A DNA stretch of 64,000 nucleotides, taken from positions 1 to 64,000 of the forward strand of contig JAFLDO010000022.1 of assembly GCA_017302455.1 (NCBI GenBank). The letters run 5' to 3'. Source of the DNA: Accumulibacter sp. GTDB taxonomy: Bacteria > Pseudomonadota > Gammaproteobacteria > Burkholderiales > Rhodocyclaceae. Positions 14,433 through 23,442 of the stretch are shown here, piece after piece. The notes under the pieces are model-generated. The model had not been told where the DNA came from. It ran no database searches and saw only the letters and a list, made by a program, of their open reading frames with translations. Position numbers and translations under genes: made by a program. Numbering within the stretch: position 1 is the stretch's first letter; each line of letters begins with the position of its first letter.

Positions 14433-16553
14433 TCAGGACTGGAGCAGTTCGATCAACTCGCTCTGCGACGCATGCCGGCTGGTGCGTGAGCCGCGCCGCT
14501 GGTGGTAGGTCCCATCGGGTCCGAGTTCCCAGGCCAGGGTGTTGTCGGCGAGATAGATCTGCAGCCCCTCGGCGATCACCCGACGCTTCAGCTTGCGGTC
14601 GAGCACCGGAAAGGCCAGTTCGATGCGCCGGAAGAAGTTACGCTCCATCCAGTCGGCGCTCGACAGATAGACCTTCTCCTCGCCACCGGCGTAGAAATAG
14701 AAGACCCGGTGATGCTCGAGCTGCCGGCCGATGATCGAGCGAACACTGATGTTGTCGGACAGGTCCTTGACGCCGGCGCGCAGACCACAGACGCCGCGCA
14801 CGATCAGGTCGATCTTCACGCCGGCCTGCGACGCTTCATAAAGCGCCGCGATCGTCTCCGGTTCGAGCAGCGAATTCATCTTGGCGATGATGCGCGCACG
14901 CTTGCCGGCGCGCGCCGCATCGGCTTCCGCGCGGATGCCGGCGACGACGTTCGGCTGCAGCGTGAACGGTGCCTGCCACAAGTGCGTCAGCGTCTGCGCA
15001 CGACCCAGGCCGGTGAGCTGCTTGAAGACCTCGTTGGTATCGGCGCCGATCTCTTCGTTGCAGGTCAGCAGACCGAAGTCCGAGTACAGACGAGCTGTTT
15101 TCGGATGGTAGTTGCCGGTGCCCAGATGCACGTAGCGGCGCAGGAGGCTGCTGCCTGCCTTGCCTTCTTCGCGCCGCACGATCATCAGCATCTTGGCGTG
15201 CGTCTTGTAGCCGACGACTCCATAGACGACGTGCGCGCCGACTTCCTCGAGTTTGGTCGCCCAGCCGATGTTCGCTTCCTCGTCGAAGCGGGCCATCAGT
15301 TCGACGACCACCGTCACTTCCTTGCCGTTCTGCGCCGCGCGCAGCAGCGACTGCATGAGGACCGAATCGGTGCCGGTGCGGTAGACGGTCATCTTGATCG
15401 CCACCACCTGCGGGTCGGTTGCCGCCTGTTCGAGCAACTCGATTACCGGATTGAAGCTCTGGTAGGGGTGGTGCAGCAGGATGTCGCCGCCGCGGATGCT
15501 GTCGAAAACGCTGTGGCATTTCTGCAAGGCCTTGGGTATGCCCGGCGTGAAGGGGAGGAACTTCAGGTCGTTGCGCACCACCCAGTCGGGCACCTGCATC
15601 AGGCGCACCAGATTGACCGGACCGGCCACTCGAAACAGATCGCTCTCGGTGAGATTGAACTGGCCGAGGAGGAACTGCGTCATCGCCTCCGAGCAGCTGT
15701 TGGCGACTTCGAGCCGGACGGCATCGCCGAAATGACGTTGTGGCAATTCGCCCTGGATCTTGGCGCGCAGGTTCTTGACTTCCTCCTCGTCGACGAACAG
15801 GTCGCTGTTGCGCGTCACCCGGAACTGGTAGCAGCCGAGGACCTTCATGCCCGAGAAGAGCTCGTGGACGAACTCGTGCAGGATCGACGACAGGAAGACG
15901 AAGGTGTACTCGGCGTCCCCGAGCTCACGTGGCAGCCGGATGACCCGCGGCAGGACGCGGGGCGCCTGGACGATGGCTGCCCCGGAACTACGGCCAAAGG
16001 CATCGCGACCTTCGAGCTCGACGGCGAAGTTGAGGCTCTTGTTGAGTACCCGCGGGAAGGGATGCGAAGGGTCGAGTCCGATCGGCGTGATTACCGGCAT
16101 CACTTCGCGGAAGAAGAAGTCGCTGATCCAGTCACGCTGCGCGGCGTTCCATTCTGCGCGCTTGACGAAACGGATGCCTTCGGCAGCGAGCAGGGGCAGG
16201 ATTTCGTCGTTGAGCAGCGCGTACTGCTCCTTGACGATCGCATGCGTTTCGTCGCTGACCAGGCGATAGACCTCGCGCGCCGTCTTGCCGTCGGTAGTGA
16301 TCGCCACCGATCCGAGCTTCAACTGTTCCTTGATCCCCGCCTCCCGAATCTCGAAGAACTCGTCGAGATTGCTACTGACGATGCACAGGAAGCGCAGACG
16401 TTCGAGCAACGGAGTCCGCGGGTTCTTGGCCTGCCAGAGAACGCGCCGATTGAACGCGAGCAGGCTCATCTCACGATTCTGGAAGTATTCCGGCGGGAAG
16501 GTGATCGGGGACTGCTGCACAGGGGTATCGGCGGTCGGGGCTTCTGTAGTCAT
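14433..16553 (-). CDS. ppk1: Polyphosphate kinase 1
   Basis: A 706-residue enzyme that reversibly polymerises the gamma-phosphate of ATP into polyphosphate. The four domains of the family are recognisable: N domain (from FQNREMSLLAFNRRVLWQAK), head domain, and the two phospholipase-D-like C domains. The histidine motif GYKTHAKMLMIVRR near residue 450 and the following YVHLGTGNYHPKTARLYSDF block belong to the catalytic core where the autophosphorylated histidine lies. Length is typical. It is divergent from ppx, with a shared 210-bp upstream region, and convergent with relA. Confidence 0.96.
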   Translation of the reverse strand: MTTEAPTADTPVQQSPITFPPEYFQNREMSLLAFNRRVLWQAKNPRTPLLERLRFLCIVSSNLDEFFEIREAGIKEQLKLGSVAITTDGKTAREVYRLVSDETHAIVKEQYALLNDEILPLLAAEGIRFVKRAEWNAAQRDWISDFFFREVMPVITPIGLDPSHPFPRVLNKSLNFAVELEGRDAFGRSSGAAIVQAPRVLPRVIRLPRELGDAEYTFVFLSSILHEFVHELFSGMKVLGCYQFRVTRNSDLFVDEEEVKNLRAKIQGELPQRHFGDAVRLEVANSCSEAMTQFLLGQFNLTESDLFRVAGPVNLVRLMQVPDWVVRNDLKFLPFTPGIPKALQKCHSVFDSIRGGDILLHHPYQSFNPVIELLEQAATDPQVVAIKMTVYRTGTDSVLMQSLLRAAQNGKEVTVVVELMARFDEEANIGWATKLEEVGAHVVYGVVGYKTHAKMLMIVRREEGKAGSSLLRRYVHLGTGNYHPKTARLYSDFGLLTCNEEIGADTNEVFKQLTGLGRAQTLTHLWQAPFTLQPNVVAGIRAEADAARAGKRARIIAKMNSLLEPETIAALYEASQAGVKIDLIVRGVCGLRAGVKDLSDNISVRSIIGRQLEHHRVFYFYAGGEEKVYLSSADWMERNFFRRIELAFPVLDRKLKRRVIAEGLQIYLADNTLAWELGPDGTYHQRRGSRTSRHASQSELIELLQS

Positions 16554-16763
16554 CGGTTCGTTCCGTCAGAAGAGATGGATCGGGGAGGGTGGGTCGAGGT
16601 CGGAATATTACAGCGATCAGTACGCTGCCGGTCGATTGCTCTGGCATTTTTCTTGGCCGGGCTGTGGCGACCGAGCCTGTCCAGGTCAGTGGAGGCGTTG
16701 CCGACGGTGCTAGAATTACCGGCCTGCACACACTAATCGCCACACGGCTGAGAAACAACGGGC
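16554..16763. promoter_or_regulatory. Divergent ppk1/ppx upstream region
   Basis: This 210-bp gap must hold the promoters of both polyphosphate genes. TAGAAT at 16711-16716 is a plausible -10 box for ppx, but no matching -35 box is clear. I could not identify a convincing Pho box. Confidence 0.35.
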
Positions 16764-18275
16764 ATGAGCTACGAACTGATTGCCGGAGTCGACCTGGGGT
16801 CCAACAGTTTTCGCCTGCAGATCGGGCGAGTGGTTGGCAATCGGATCCATCCGCTCGATACGCTGAAGGACACCGTCAGGCTGGGTTCCGGTCTGACGCG
16901 TGAGAAGCTTCTCGATCATGCCTCGCAACAGCGTGCGATCGAGGCCTTGCGGCGCTTTGGCGAGCGGCTGCGCGGGTTCCCGCCGGAGACGGTGCGCGCG
17001 GTGACGACCGACGCGATGCGCGTGGCGCGCAATGCGCACATCGTCCTGCCGCAGGCCGAGGCGGCACTTGGCTTCCCGATCGAGATCATCGGCGGCCGCG
17101 AGGAGGCCCGCCTGATTTTCATCGGTGCCGCGAACGCGCTGCCCGCCGCCAGTCACCGGCGTCTGGTGGTCGATATCGGCGGGGGGTCGACCGAGTTCAT
17201 CATCGGCGAGGGTGCCGAACCCTTGCTGATGGAGTCCTTGTTCATGGGCTGCATCAGCTTCCGCCAGCGCTTCTTTCCGGAAGGCAAGGTAGACAAGAAA
17301 CGCTTCTACGCGGCCGAGGTGTCGGCGGCTCGCGAGATCGAGGGGATTGCCGCCGACTACCAGCGCGTCGGCTGGGCGGAGGCGGTGGGTTCGTCGGGCT
17401 CGGCCCAGGAACTCGCCGACATCCTCGAGATCAACGAGCTCAATCCGGACGCGGCCACCGGTATCACGCGCGTGGGTCTGGCGAAGCTGCGCCAGTTGCT
17501 CATCCGGGCCGGGTCGGCGGAGGCGCTGGACCTCAAGGGCATGCGCAGCGAACGCCTGCCGATTCTCCCGGGGGCCGTCGCGATCATGTCGGCGGTGTTC
17601 TCCGAGTTGGCGATCGAGACGATGACGCATTCCGACGGTGCCCTGCCACTGGGCGTCCTCTACGATCTTGTCGGGCGTTTCGAACACCACGATACCCGCG
17701 ACGAGACCGTCGTCCACTTCCGGCGGCGCTATCAGGTCGACCAGAGTCAGGTCACGCGCGTCGAGCGCACCGCCGTGGCACTGCTCGGGCAACTGATCAA
17801 GCTCGACTCGCCGGAGCACGAGAATGATGTGCACTTCCTCCGCTGGGCGGTGTCCCTGCATGAGATCGGCGTGTCCGTGGCGCACAGCGAGTTTCACAAG
17901 CATGGCGCCTATCTGTTGAGCCATGCGGACATGCCGGGATTTTCCAAGCGCGATCAGGCGCGTCTGGCCCTGTTCGTGCTTGGACAGCGCGGCAAGCTCC
18001 AGAAGCTGGCGGCGATGCCGGCCGGCGATCCGAACTGGCGCCTGGTGTTCTGCCTGCGTCTGGCGGTTCTCCTGCATCGTGCGCGCGACGACCATCAGCT
18101 GCCCGACGTTTCGGTCAAGGAGTCGCCGGTCGGCTTCCAGCTCGATATCCCCGCTGCCTGGCTGGAGGCCAACCCGATCACCGCCGCCGCGCTCAGCGAG
18201 GAGACGCTGATCTGGCGGCGCATCGGCAGCAAGCTGCGCATCAAGCCGGTGGCTGGCGAGACTGGCGTGCCGTGA
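16764..18275 (+). CDS. ppx: Exopolyphosphatase (Ppx/GppA family)
   Basis: A 503-residue phosphatase of the ASKHA fold that releases phosphate from polyphosphate ends, or converts pppGpp to ppGpp in the GppA branch. The start YELIAGVDLGSNSFRLQIGR and the VVDIGGGSTEFIIGEG block near residue 135 form the nucleotide/phosphate-binding core. A C-terminal HD-like region (from about 320) is present, as in long Ppx forms. The gene lies opposite ppk1, which favours exopolyphosphatase over GppA. Eight bases separate its stop from the Mla-type permease, so both are likely in one operon. Confidence 0.92.
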   Translation: MSYELIAGVDLGSNSFRLQIGRVVGNRIHPLDTLKDTVRLGSGLTREKLLDHASQQRAIEALRRFGERLRGFPPETVRAVTTDAMRVARNAHIVLPQAEAALGFPIEIIGGREEARLIFIGAANALPAASHRRLVVDIGGGSTEFIIGEGAEPLLMESLFMGCISFRQRFFPEGKVDKKRFYAAEVSAAREIEGIAADYQRVGWAEAVGSSGSAQELADILEINELNPDAATGITRVGLAKLRQLLIRAGSAEALDLKGMRSERLPILPGAVAIMSAVFSELAIETMTHSDGALPLGVLYDLVGRFEHHDTRDETVVHFRRRYQVDQSQVTRVERTAVALLGQLIKLDSPEHENDVHFLRWAVSLHEIGVSVAHSEFHKHGAYLLSHADMPGFSKRDQARLALFVLGQRGKLQKLAAMPAGDPNWRLVFCLRLAVLLHRARDDHQLPDVSVKESPVGFQLDIPAAWLEANPITAAALSEETLIWRRIGSKLRIKPVAGETGVP

Positions 18276-18282
18276 GGCCGGA

Positions 18283-19395
18283 ATGGCTGTGGCGTCCATA
18301 GAAACCGTGCATCGGGCGAACTCGCTGCAGGTGCAGCTTGCCGGTGACTGGACGCTGGCGACACTGCCGCAACCGATTTCCCGTTTCGAGGCCCGCCTGC
18401 GCGAACTGGCGAGCCGTGAAGCGGCTTGGGATTTGCTGTCGATCGCACGCCTGGATAGCGCTGCGGCGGTCGTTCTCTGGCGAAGCTGGGGGCGGCGCTG
18501 GCCGGCATCGCTCGCGCTGTCCGGCGAGCATCGCCTGCTGCTCGAACGCGTCGAGGCGATCCCTGCCGACCTGCCGGCCAGGCCGAGCGAGCGCCTCGGC
18601 TGGCTGCTCGTGCCTGGTCGCCTGGCCCTTGCTGCAGTCGACAATCTTGCCGGGATGGTCGCCCTGGTCGGCCAGATGGTTCTCGACGTCGGCCACCTCT
18701 GCGCGCATCCGCGCGACATTCCGTGGCGAGAGTTTTCCGCCAACCTCTACAAGAGCGGCGCGCAGGCGCTGCCGGTGACGGCATTGATCGGTTTTCTGAT
18801 CGGCATCGTCCTTTCCTACCTTTCGGCACTCCAGCTCAAGACCTTCGGCGCCGACGTCTTCATCGTCAATCTGCTGGGCATCAGCATCGTCCGCGAGTTG
18901 GGCCCGGTGCTGGTCGCCGTTCTGGTTGCCGGCCGCTCGGGTTCGGCGATGACCGCGCAACTCGGCGTCATGCGGGTGACCGAGGAGATCGACGCGCTGG
19001 CGACCATGGGCGTCTCGCGCAGCCTGCGGCTGGTTCTGCCCAAGATCATCGCGCTGGCGGTGGCGATGCCCTTGCTGGTGGTCTGGTGTTCGGCAGCCGG
19101 AATCGTTGGCGGCATGATTGCGGCGCGGCTGCAGATGGACCTGTCATATGGTTTCTTCATCGATACCCTGCCGCGCGTCGTGCCGGTGGCCAACCTGTGG
19201 ATCGGCATGAGCAAGGGCTTGGTTTTCGGTATGTTGATCGGCCTCGTCGCCTGCCACTTCGGCTTGCGCGTCAAGCCGAACACGGAGAGCCTGTCGTCGC
19301 AGACGACCACGTCGGTGGTGACATCGATCACCGTGGCGATTCTCGTCGACGCGGTCTTTGCGATCATGACGCGCAGCTTCGGCATCCCGCTGTGA
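18283..19395 (+). CDS. Mla-type lipid ABC transporter permease with N-terminal STAS-like domain
   Basis: A 370-residue inner-membrane protein. Residues 1-110 look like a soluble STAS-type domain, and residues 125-370 form the MlaE/DUF140 permease with about five helices, including the family pattern VRELGPVLVAVLVAGRSGSA and the ALATMGVSR coupling segment. It probably moves phospholipids or hydrophobic molecules between inner and outer membrane together with the next three genes. The stop overlaps the ATPase start. The position directly after ppx is unusual. The canonical mlaFEDCB order is not used, so it is a paralogous MCE transporter rather than Mla itself. Confidence 0.9.
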   Translation: MAVASIETVHRANSLQVQLAGDWTLATLPQPISRFEARLRELASREAAWDLLSIARLDSAAAVVLWRSWGRRWPASLALSGEHRLLLERVEAIPADLPARPSERLGWLLVPGRLALAAVDNLAGMVALVGQMVLDVGHLCAHPRDIPWREFSANLYKSGAQALPVTALIGFLIGIVLSYLSALQLKTFGADVFIVNLLGISIVRELGPVLVAVLVAGRSGSAMTAQLGVMRVTEEIDALATMGVSRSLRLVLPKIIALAVAMPLLVVWCSAAGIVGGMIAARLQMDLSYGFFIDTLPRVVPVANLWIGMSKGLVFGMLIGLVACHFGLRVKPNTESLSSQTTTSVVTSITVAILVDAVFAIMTRSFGIPL

Positions 19396-20189
19396 GCGTG
19401 CCAACGGAATGGAGCTCGGCCGCGGTTCCGGCGATCGAAATTCGCGATCTGTCGACGCGCTTCGGCGACGTCGTCATCCATCGCGACATCAATCTCGAGG
19501 TGCCGCCCGGGCAGATGCTCGGTCTGGTCGGTGGCTCGGGGAGCGGCAAGACGACGCTGCTGCGCGAGATCGTCGGCCTGCTGGCACCGAGCGCGGGCAT
19601 GGTCAAGCTTTTCGGGCACGCCGTGCTCGATGCCGATCCGCAGCGTCGGCGAATGGTTCGCCGACGTTTCGGCATGCTCTTTCAGCAGGGGGCACTGTTT
19701 TCGGCGCTCTCGGTTTTCGACAATATCGCCTTTCCTCTGCGCGAGCTGCGCCTGCTCGACGAGGCCCTGATCCGCGATCTGGTCCTGCTCAAGCTCGCCA
19801 TGGTCGAGCTCGAGCCCAGGCACTCCCGGCTGATGCCAGCCGAGTTGTCCGGCGGCATGGTCAAGCGCGTTGCGCTGGCGCGCGCGCTGTCGCTGGAGCC
19901 CGAACTGCTCGTTCTCGACGAACCGACCGCCGGGCTGGATCCCGATCGCAGCGAGAACTTCATCAAGCTGCTGACGACCTTGCAGAAGGAGCTGGGGTTC
20001 ACGGTGGTGATGGTGACGCATGACCGCCCGACCTTGCTGGGCCTCGCCACGCGTCTGGCGGTGCTCGCCGATCACCGGATCGTCGCGTGCGGGACGATGG
20101 ACGAAGTTCTCGCTGTCGAGCATCCTTTCATCCACAACTTTTTCGGTTCCGGGCACGCGGCCGCGGCCATGGGACAAGGGGTGAGCTAG
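19392..20189 (+). CDS. Mla-type lipid ABC transporter ATPase
   Basis: A 265-residue ATP-binding subunit. Walker A GGSGSGKTT is near residue 46, the signature LSGGMVKRVALARAL near 151, and Walker B LLVLDEPTAGLDPDRSE near 172, followed by the MVTHD switch histidine. The signature with Met-Val-Lys is typical of MlaF-type ATPases. I chose GTG at 19392 because it overlaps the upstream stop (GTGA) and precedes the conserved IEIRDLSTRFGD strand. It is translationally coupled to the permease gene. Confidence 0.92.
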   Translation: MSVPTEWSSAAVPAIEIRDLSTRFGDVVIHRDINLEVPPGQMLGLVGGSGSGKTTLLREIVGLLAPSAGMVKLFGHAVLDADPQRRRMVRRRFGMLFQQGALFSALSVFDNIAFPLRELRLLDEALIRDLVLLKLAMVELEPRHSRLMPAELSGGMVKRVALARALSLEPELLVLDEPTAGLDPDRSENFIKLLTTLQKELGFTVVMVTHDRPTLLGLATRLAVLADHRIVACGTMDEVLAVEHPFIHNFFGSGHAAAAMGQGVS

Positions 20190-20191
20190 CC

Positions 20192-21127
20192 TTGGAAAAC
20201 CGTTCGCATGCCCTGCTGGCCGGCTTGTTCACCCTGTTGCTTGGGCTGGCGGCGCTGGCGTCGATCTGGTGGTTCGGCGGCAGGCACGAAGCGACCAAGG
20301 AATACACGGTGGTCACCCGCCAGAATGTCACCGGTCTCAGTCTGCAAGGGCAAGTGCGTTATCGCGGGATCCGGGTCGGCAAGGTGCAGTCGATCGAACT
20401 CGATCCGCAGGATGTGCGCAACATCCTGGTGCGCATCAATGTGGACCGCGCCGTGCCGGTCACCCAGGGGACGACTGCCAAGCTGGGCTACCAAGGGATC
20501 ACCGGTATTGCCCACATCCTGCTCGAAGACAGAGGTGCCGACGCGACGCCTCTCGTCGGCGGCGAGGGCGAGTCGCCGCGCATCGCCATGCAGTCGTCGC
20601 TGATCGAGGAGCTGTCGGATGCCGGCACGGCGACGCTGCGGCAGGCGCGCGACCTCCTGACCAGTGCCAACCAGGTGCTCGACGCCGAGAACCGGCAGCA
20701 TCTGACGAACATACTGGCCAATCTCGATGCGACGACCGGCAATGCCAACGCCGCGACCCGTCAGTTGCGGCAGCTGCTGGCTCCGGAAAACGTTCGCCTG
20801 CTGCAGACCACGCTCGCCCGCGCCGAGCAGGCGGCCGGCGAGGCGGCGCCGGCACTCGTCGAAGCCCGTCGCCTGCTGGTCCGCCTCCAGTCAGTCAGCG
20901 AAAAGCTGGACCAACTGATCGGCGACCCATCGCCGGGCGGGATCGGCGCGCTCGCGCCACGCCTCAACGAGCTCGGCAGCGAGCTTTCGGCAAGCTCGCG
21001 TCAGCTCAACCGCGTGCTGCAGATGCTCGAGGAGTCACCGCAGAGCCTGATTTTTGGCGTTCCGCAAGCGGCCCCCGGACCCGGTGAGGCCGGCTTTGTA
21101 CCACCGCCAACTCGCGAGGATAGATGA
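20192..21127 (+). CDS. MCE-domain lipid-binding protein (MlaD-like)
   Basis: A 311-residue protein anchored by one N-terminal helix (HALLAGLFTLLLGLAALASI). An MCE domain follows at about 38-115 (TRQNVTGLSLQGQVRYRGIR), and then a long helical C-terminal part. MCE proteins form hexameric rings that carry lipids across the periplasm (family knowledge). I chose TTG at 20192, two bases after the ATPase stop, because no ATG or GTG precedes the membrane helix in frame and GGGACAAGGGG lies upstream. The C-terminal coil suggests a needle-like extension similar to PqiB rather than MlaD, though only one MCE domain is present. Confidence 0.87.
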   Translation: MENRSHALLAGLFTLLLGLAALASIWWFGGRHEATKEYTVVTRQNVTGLSLQGQVRYRGIRVGKVQSIELDPQDVRNILVRINVDRAVPVTQGTTAKLGYQGITGIAHILLEDRGADATPLVGGEGESPRIAMQSSLIEELSDAGTATLRQARDLLTSANQVLDAENRQHLTNILANLDATTGNANAATRQLRQLLAPENVRLLQTTLARAEQAAGEAAPALVEARRLLVRLQSVSEKLDQLIGDPSPGGIGALAPRLNELGSELSASSRQLNRVLQMLEESPQSLIFGVPQAAPGPGEAGFVPPPTREDR

Positions 21128-21747
21128 TGAAAAGGCTTCTGATGGCGTTCGTCGCCTGCCTGCTTGCCGCCTGCGCCGGTGGCGCGCGCAAGGCGCCACC
21201 GGCCGACGTCTACGACTTCGGCATGCCGGTTCAGCATCTTGCCGACGTCGGGCATTGGTCTAATCTGGCCCTCGAAGTCAAGGTGCCGTACTGGTTCGAC
21301 TCGCTGGCCATCGAATACCGCCTGCTCTACGACGATCCCTTGAAGCTGCGCAGCTACGCGGGAAGTCGCTGGGCTGGAGCTCCCGGGTTGCTGCTCGCCC
21401 AGCGCCTGCGGCAGCAGATCGGGGTCGTCGGGAGCGGTGGCCAGACGGCGACGAATTGCCTGTTGCGCCTTGAGCTGCAGGAGTTCTCGCAGGTCTTCGA
21501 CACGCCGCTGCAGAGCCGCGGCCTGCTGCGGGGTCAGGCCAGCCTGCTCGATTCCCGACATCGGATCGTCGGCGAGCGGCGGGTCGCCGTCGAGGAGCCG
21601 GCCGCTGGCGTTGACGCCCGCGGCGGCGTCAACGCGCTGGTGCGGGCCAGCGATGCGCTGGCCGGCGAGCTGGCGGCGTGGTTGAATGATCAGGAGAAAC
21701 GTGGCACGCTGAAAAGCTGCCGGTCGACGGTGGCAGAAAGCCAGTAG
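21124..21747 (+). CDS. ABC-type transport auxiliary lipoprotein (PqiC-like)
   Basis: A 207-residue lipoprotein with the signal MMKRLLMAFVACLLAACAGG, whose lipobox LAAC places the acylated cysteine at about residue 17. The body resembles the PqiC/DUF330 auxiliary family. It probably sits in the outer membrane and receives the MCE protein. The ATG overlaps the stop of the MCE gene (ATGA), closing the ppx-permease-ATPase-MCE-lipoprotein operon. There are two possible ATG codons (21124 and 21127). Confidence 0.85.
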   Translation: MMKRLLMAFVACLLAACAGGARKAPPADVYDFGMPVQHLADVGHWSNLALEVKVPYWFDSLAIEYRLLYDDPLKLRSYAGSRWAGAPGLLLAQRLRQQIGVVGSGGQTATNCLLRLELQEFSQVFDTPLQSRGLLRGQASLLDSRHRIVGERRVAVEEPAAGVDARGGVNALVRASDALAGELAAWLNDQEKRGTLKSCRSTVAESQ

Positions 21748-21782
21748 GAAGGACTTGACACTTTTCATTGGGGGAGCTGGGA

Positions 21783-23420
21783 ATGCAGAACATCTACCAA
21801 CAGGGTCTCGACAAGAACACGGCCAACTACACGCCGCTGACGCCGTTGACCTTCATTGCCCGTACGGCCTACGTCTATCCCGAGCGCACGGCCGTGATTC
21901 ACGGGCAGCGCCGCTACAGTTGGCTCGAGACCTTCTCCCGCGCACGTCGTCTGGCTTCGGCGTTGAGCGCACTGGGAATCGGCGAGGGCGACACTGTCGC
22001 CGCGATGCTCAACAACACGCCCGAGATGGTCGAATGCCACTTTGGTGTGCCGGTGACCGGCGCCGTGCTCAATACCCTCAATACGCGTCTGGATGCCGAA
22101 ACGATAGCCTTCATGCTCGACCATGGCGAGGCAAAGGTGCTGATTACCGATCGCGAGTATTCGCCGACCGTGAAAAAGGCGCTGGCGGCCGTGCAGCGGC
22201 CGATCATGGTGATCGATGTCGACGATTCCGAGTACAGCGGTCCGGGTGAGCGGCTGGGCAGCCAGGAGTACGAAGCCTTCATTGCCGCCGGCAGTCCGGA
22301 TTTCCCGTGGCGCGGCCCGAACGACGAGTGGGACGCCATCTCGCTCAACTACACTTCAGGGACCACCGGTAATCCGAAGGGCGTCGTCTATCATCACCGC
22401 GGCGCCTATCTCAATTCGATGAGCAACATCATCAGTTGGGGCATGCCGCCGCACTCCGTCTATCTGTGGACGCTGCCGATGTTCCACTGCAACGGCTGGT
22501 GCTTTGTGTGGACCATGGCTGCCAACGCCGGGACCAACGTCTGCCTGCGCCGAGTCGATCCGAAGCTGATCTTCGACGCCATCCGCGCGCACGGCGTCAC
22601 CCATTACTGCGGGGCGCCGATCGTTCACAGCCTGATGGCCAATTCGCCGGCCGAACTGCGCGCCGGCATCACACAGAAGGTATGCGGCCTGATCGCGGCG
22701 GCGCCACCACCGGCCGCGGTCATCGAGGCGATGGCCAACATCGGCGTCGACCTCACGCACGTGTATGGTCTGACCGAGACCTATGGACCGGCAGCGGTGT
22801 GCGCCAAGCATGGTCATTGGGCGGAGCTGCCGCTGGCGCAGCAGGTCGACCTGAACGGCCGGCAGGGCGTTCGCTACCATGCGCAGGAGGCGATCACCGT
22901 CCTTGAACCGACCACCATGGAACCGGTGCCCTGGGACCACGAAACGATGGGCGAGATCATGTTCCGCGGCAACCTGGTGATGAAGGGCTACCTCAAGAAT
23001 GCGAAGGCGACCGAGGAGTCGTTCGCCGGCGGTTGGTACCATACCGGCGACCTTGCCGTGATGCATCCCGATGGCTACGTGAAGATCAAGGATCGCTCGA
23101 AGGATGTGATCATTTCGGGTGGCGAGAACATCTCGTCGATCGAGGTCGAGGACGTTCTCTACAAGCACCCGGCGGTGATCGCCGCCGCCGTTGTGGCGAC
23201 GCCGGACGCCACGTGGGGCGAAGTGCCCTGTGCCTTCCTCGAATTGCGTGATGGCGCGACGGCGAGCGAGCAGGAGGTCATCGATTTCTGCCGTCAGCAC
23301 ATGGCGCGTTTCAAGGTGCCCAAGCGGGTGATCTTCGGTTCCCTGCCGAAGACATCGACCGGCAAGATCCAGAAGTTCATTCTCCGCGACCGGGCGAAGT
23401 CTTCTGCGGCAATCGAGTAA
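21783..23420 (+). CDS. Acyl-CoA synthetase (AMP-binding, medium/long-chain type)
   Basis: A 545-residue adenylate-forming enzyme that activates a fatty or other carboxylic acid to its CoA ester. Diagnostic motifs are all present: the phosphate loop YTSGTTGNPKGVVYHH near residue 189, GLTETYGPA near 330, YHTGDLAVMHPDGYVKIKDR near 418, and the C-terminal catalytic lysine in PKTSTGKIQK near 521. The ATG at 21783 is preceded by GGGGGAGCTGGGA. It is followed after 22 bases by an enoyl-CoA hydratase homologue, pointing to fatty-acid or related acyl-CoA metabolism. The exact substrate is not determined. Confidence 0.92.
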   Translation: MQNIYQQGLDKNTANYTPLTPLTFIARTAYVYPERTAVIHGQRRYSWLETFSRARRLASALSALGIGEGDTVAAMLNNTPEMVECHFGVPVTGAVLNTLNTRLDAETIAFMLDHGEAKVLITDREYSPTVKKALAAVQRPIMVIDVDDSEYSGPGERLGSQEYEAFIAAGSPDFPWRGPNDEWDAISLNYTSGTTGNPKGVVYHHRGAYLNSMSNIISWGMPPHSVYLWTLPMFHCNGWCFVWTMAANAGTNVCLRRVDPKLIFDAIRAHGVTHYCGAPIVHSLMANSPAELRAGITQKVCGLIAAAPPPAAVIEAMANIGVDLTHVYGLTETYGPAAVCAKHGHWAELPLAQQVDLNGRQGVRYHAQEAITVLEPTTMEPVPWDHETMGEIMFRGNLVMKGYLKNAKATEESFAGGWYHTGDLAVMHPDGYVKIKDRSKDVIISGGENISSIEVEDVLYKHPAVIAAAVVATPDATWGEVPCAFLELRDGATASEQEVIDFCRQHMARFKVPKRVIFGSLPKTSTGKIQKFILRDRAKSSAAIE

Positions 23421-23442
23421 GCCAGTCACCAAGGAGAGAAGG

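Noticed and set aside
16554-16763. Pho box between ppk1 and ppx
   Set aside because: No direct CTGTCAT-like repeats with 11-bp spacing could be recognised.
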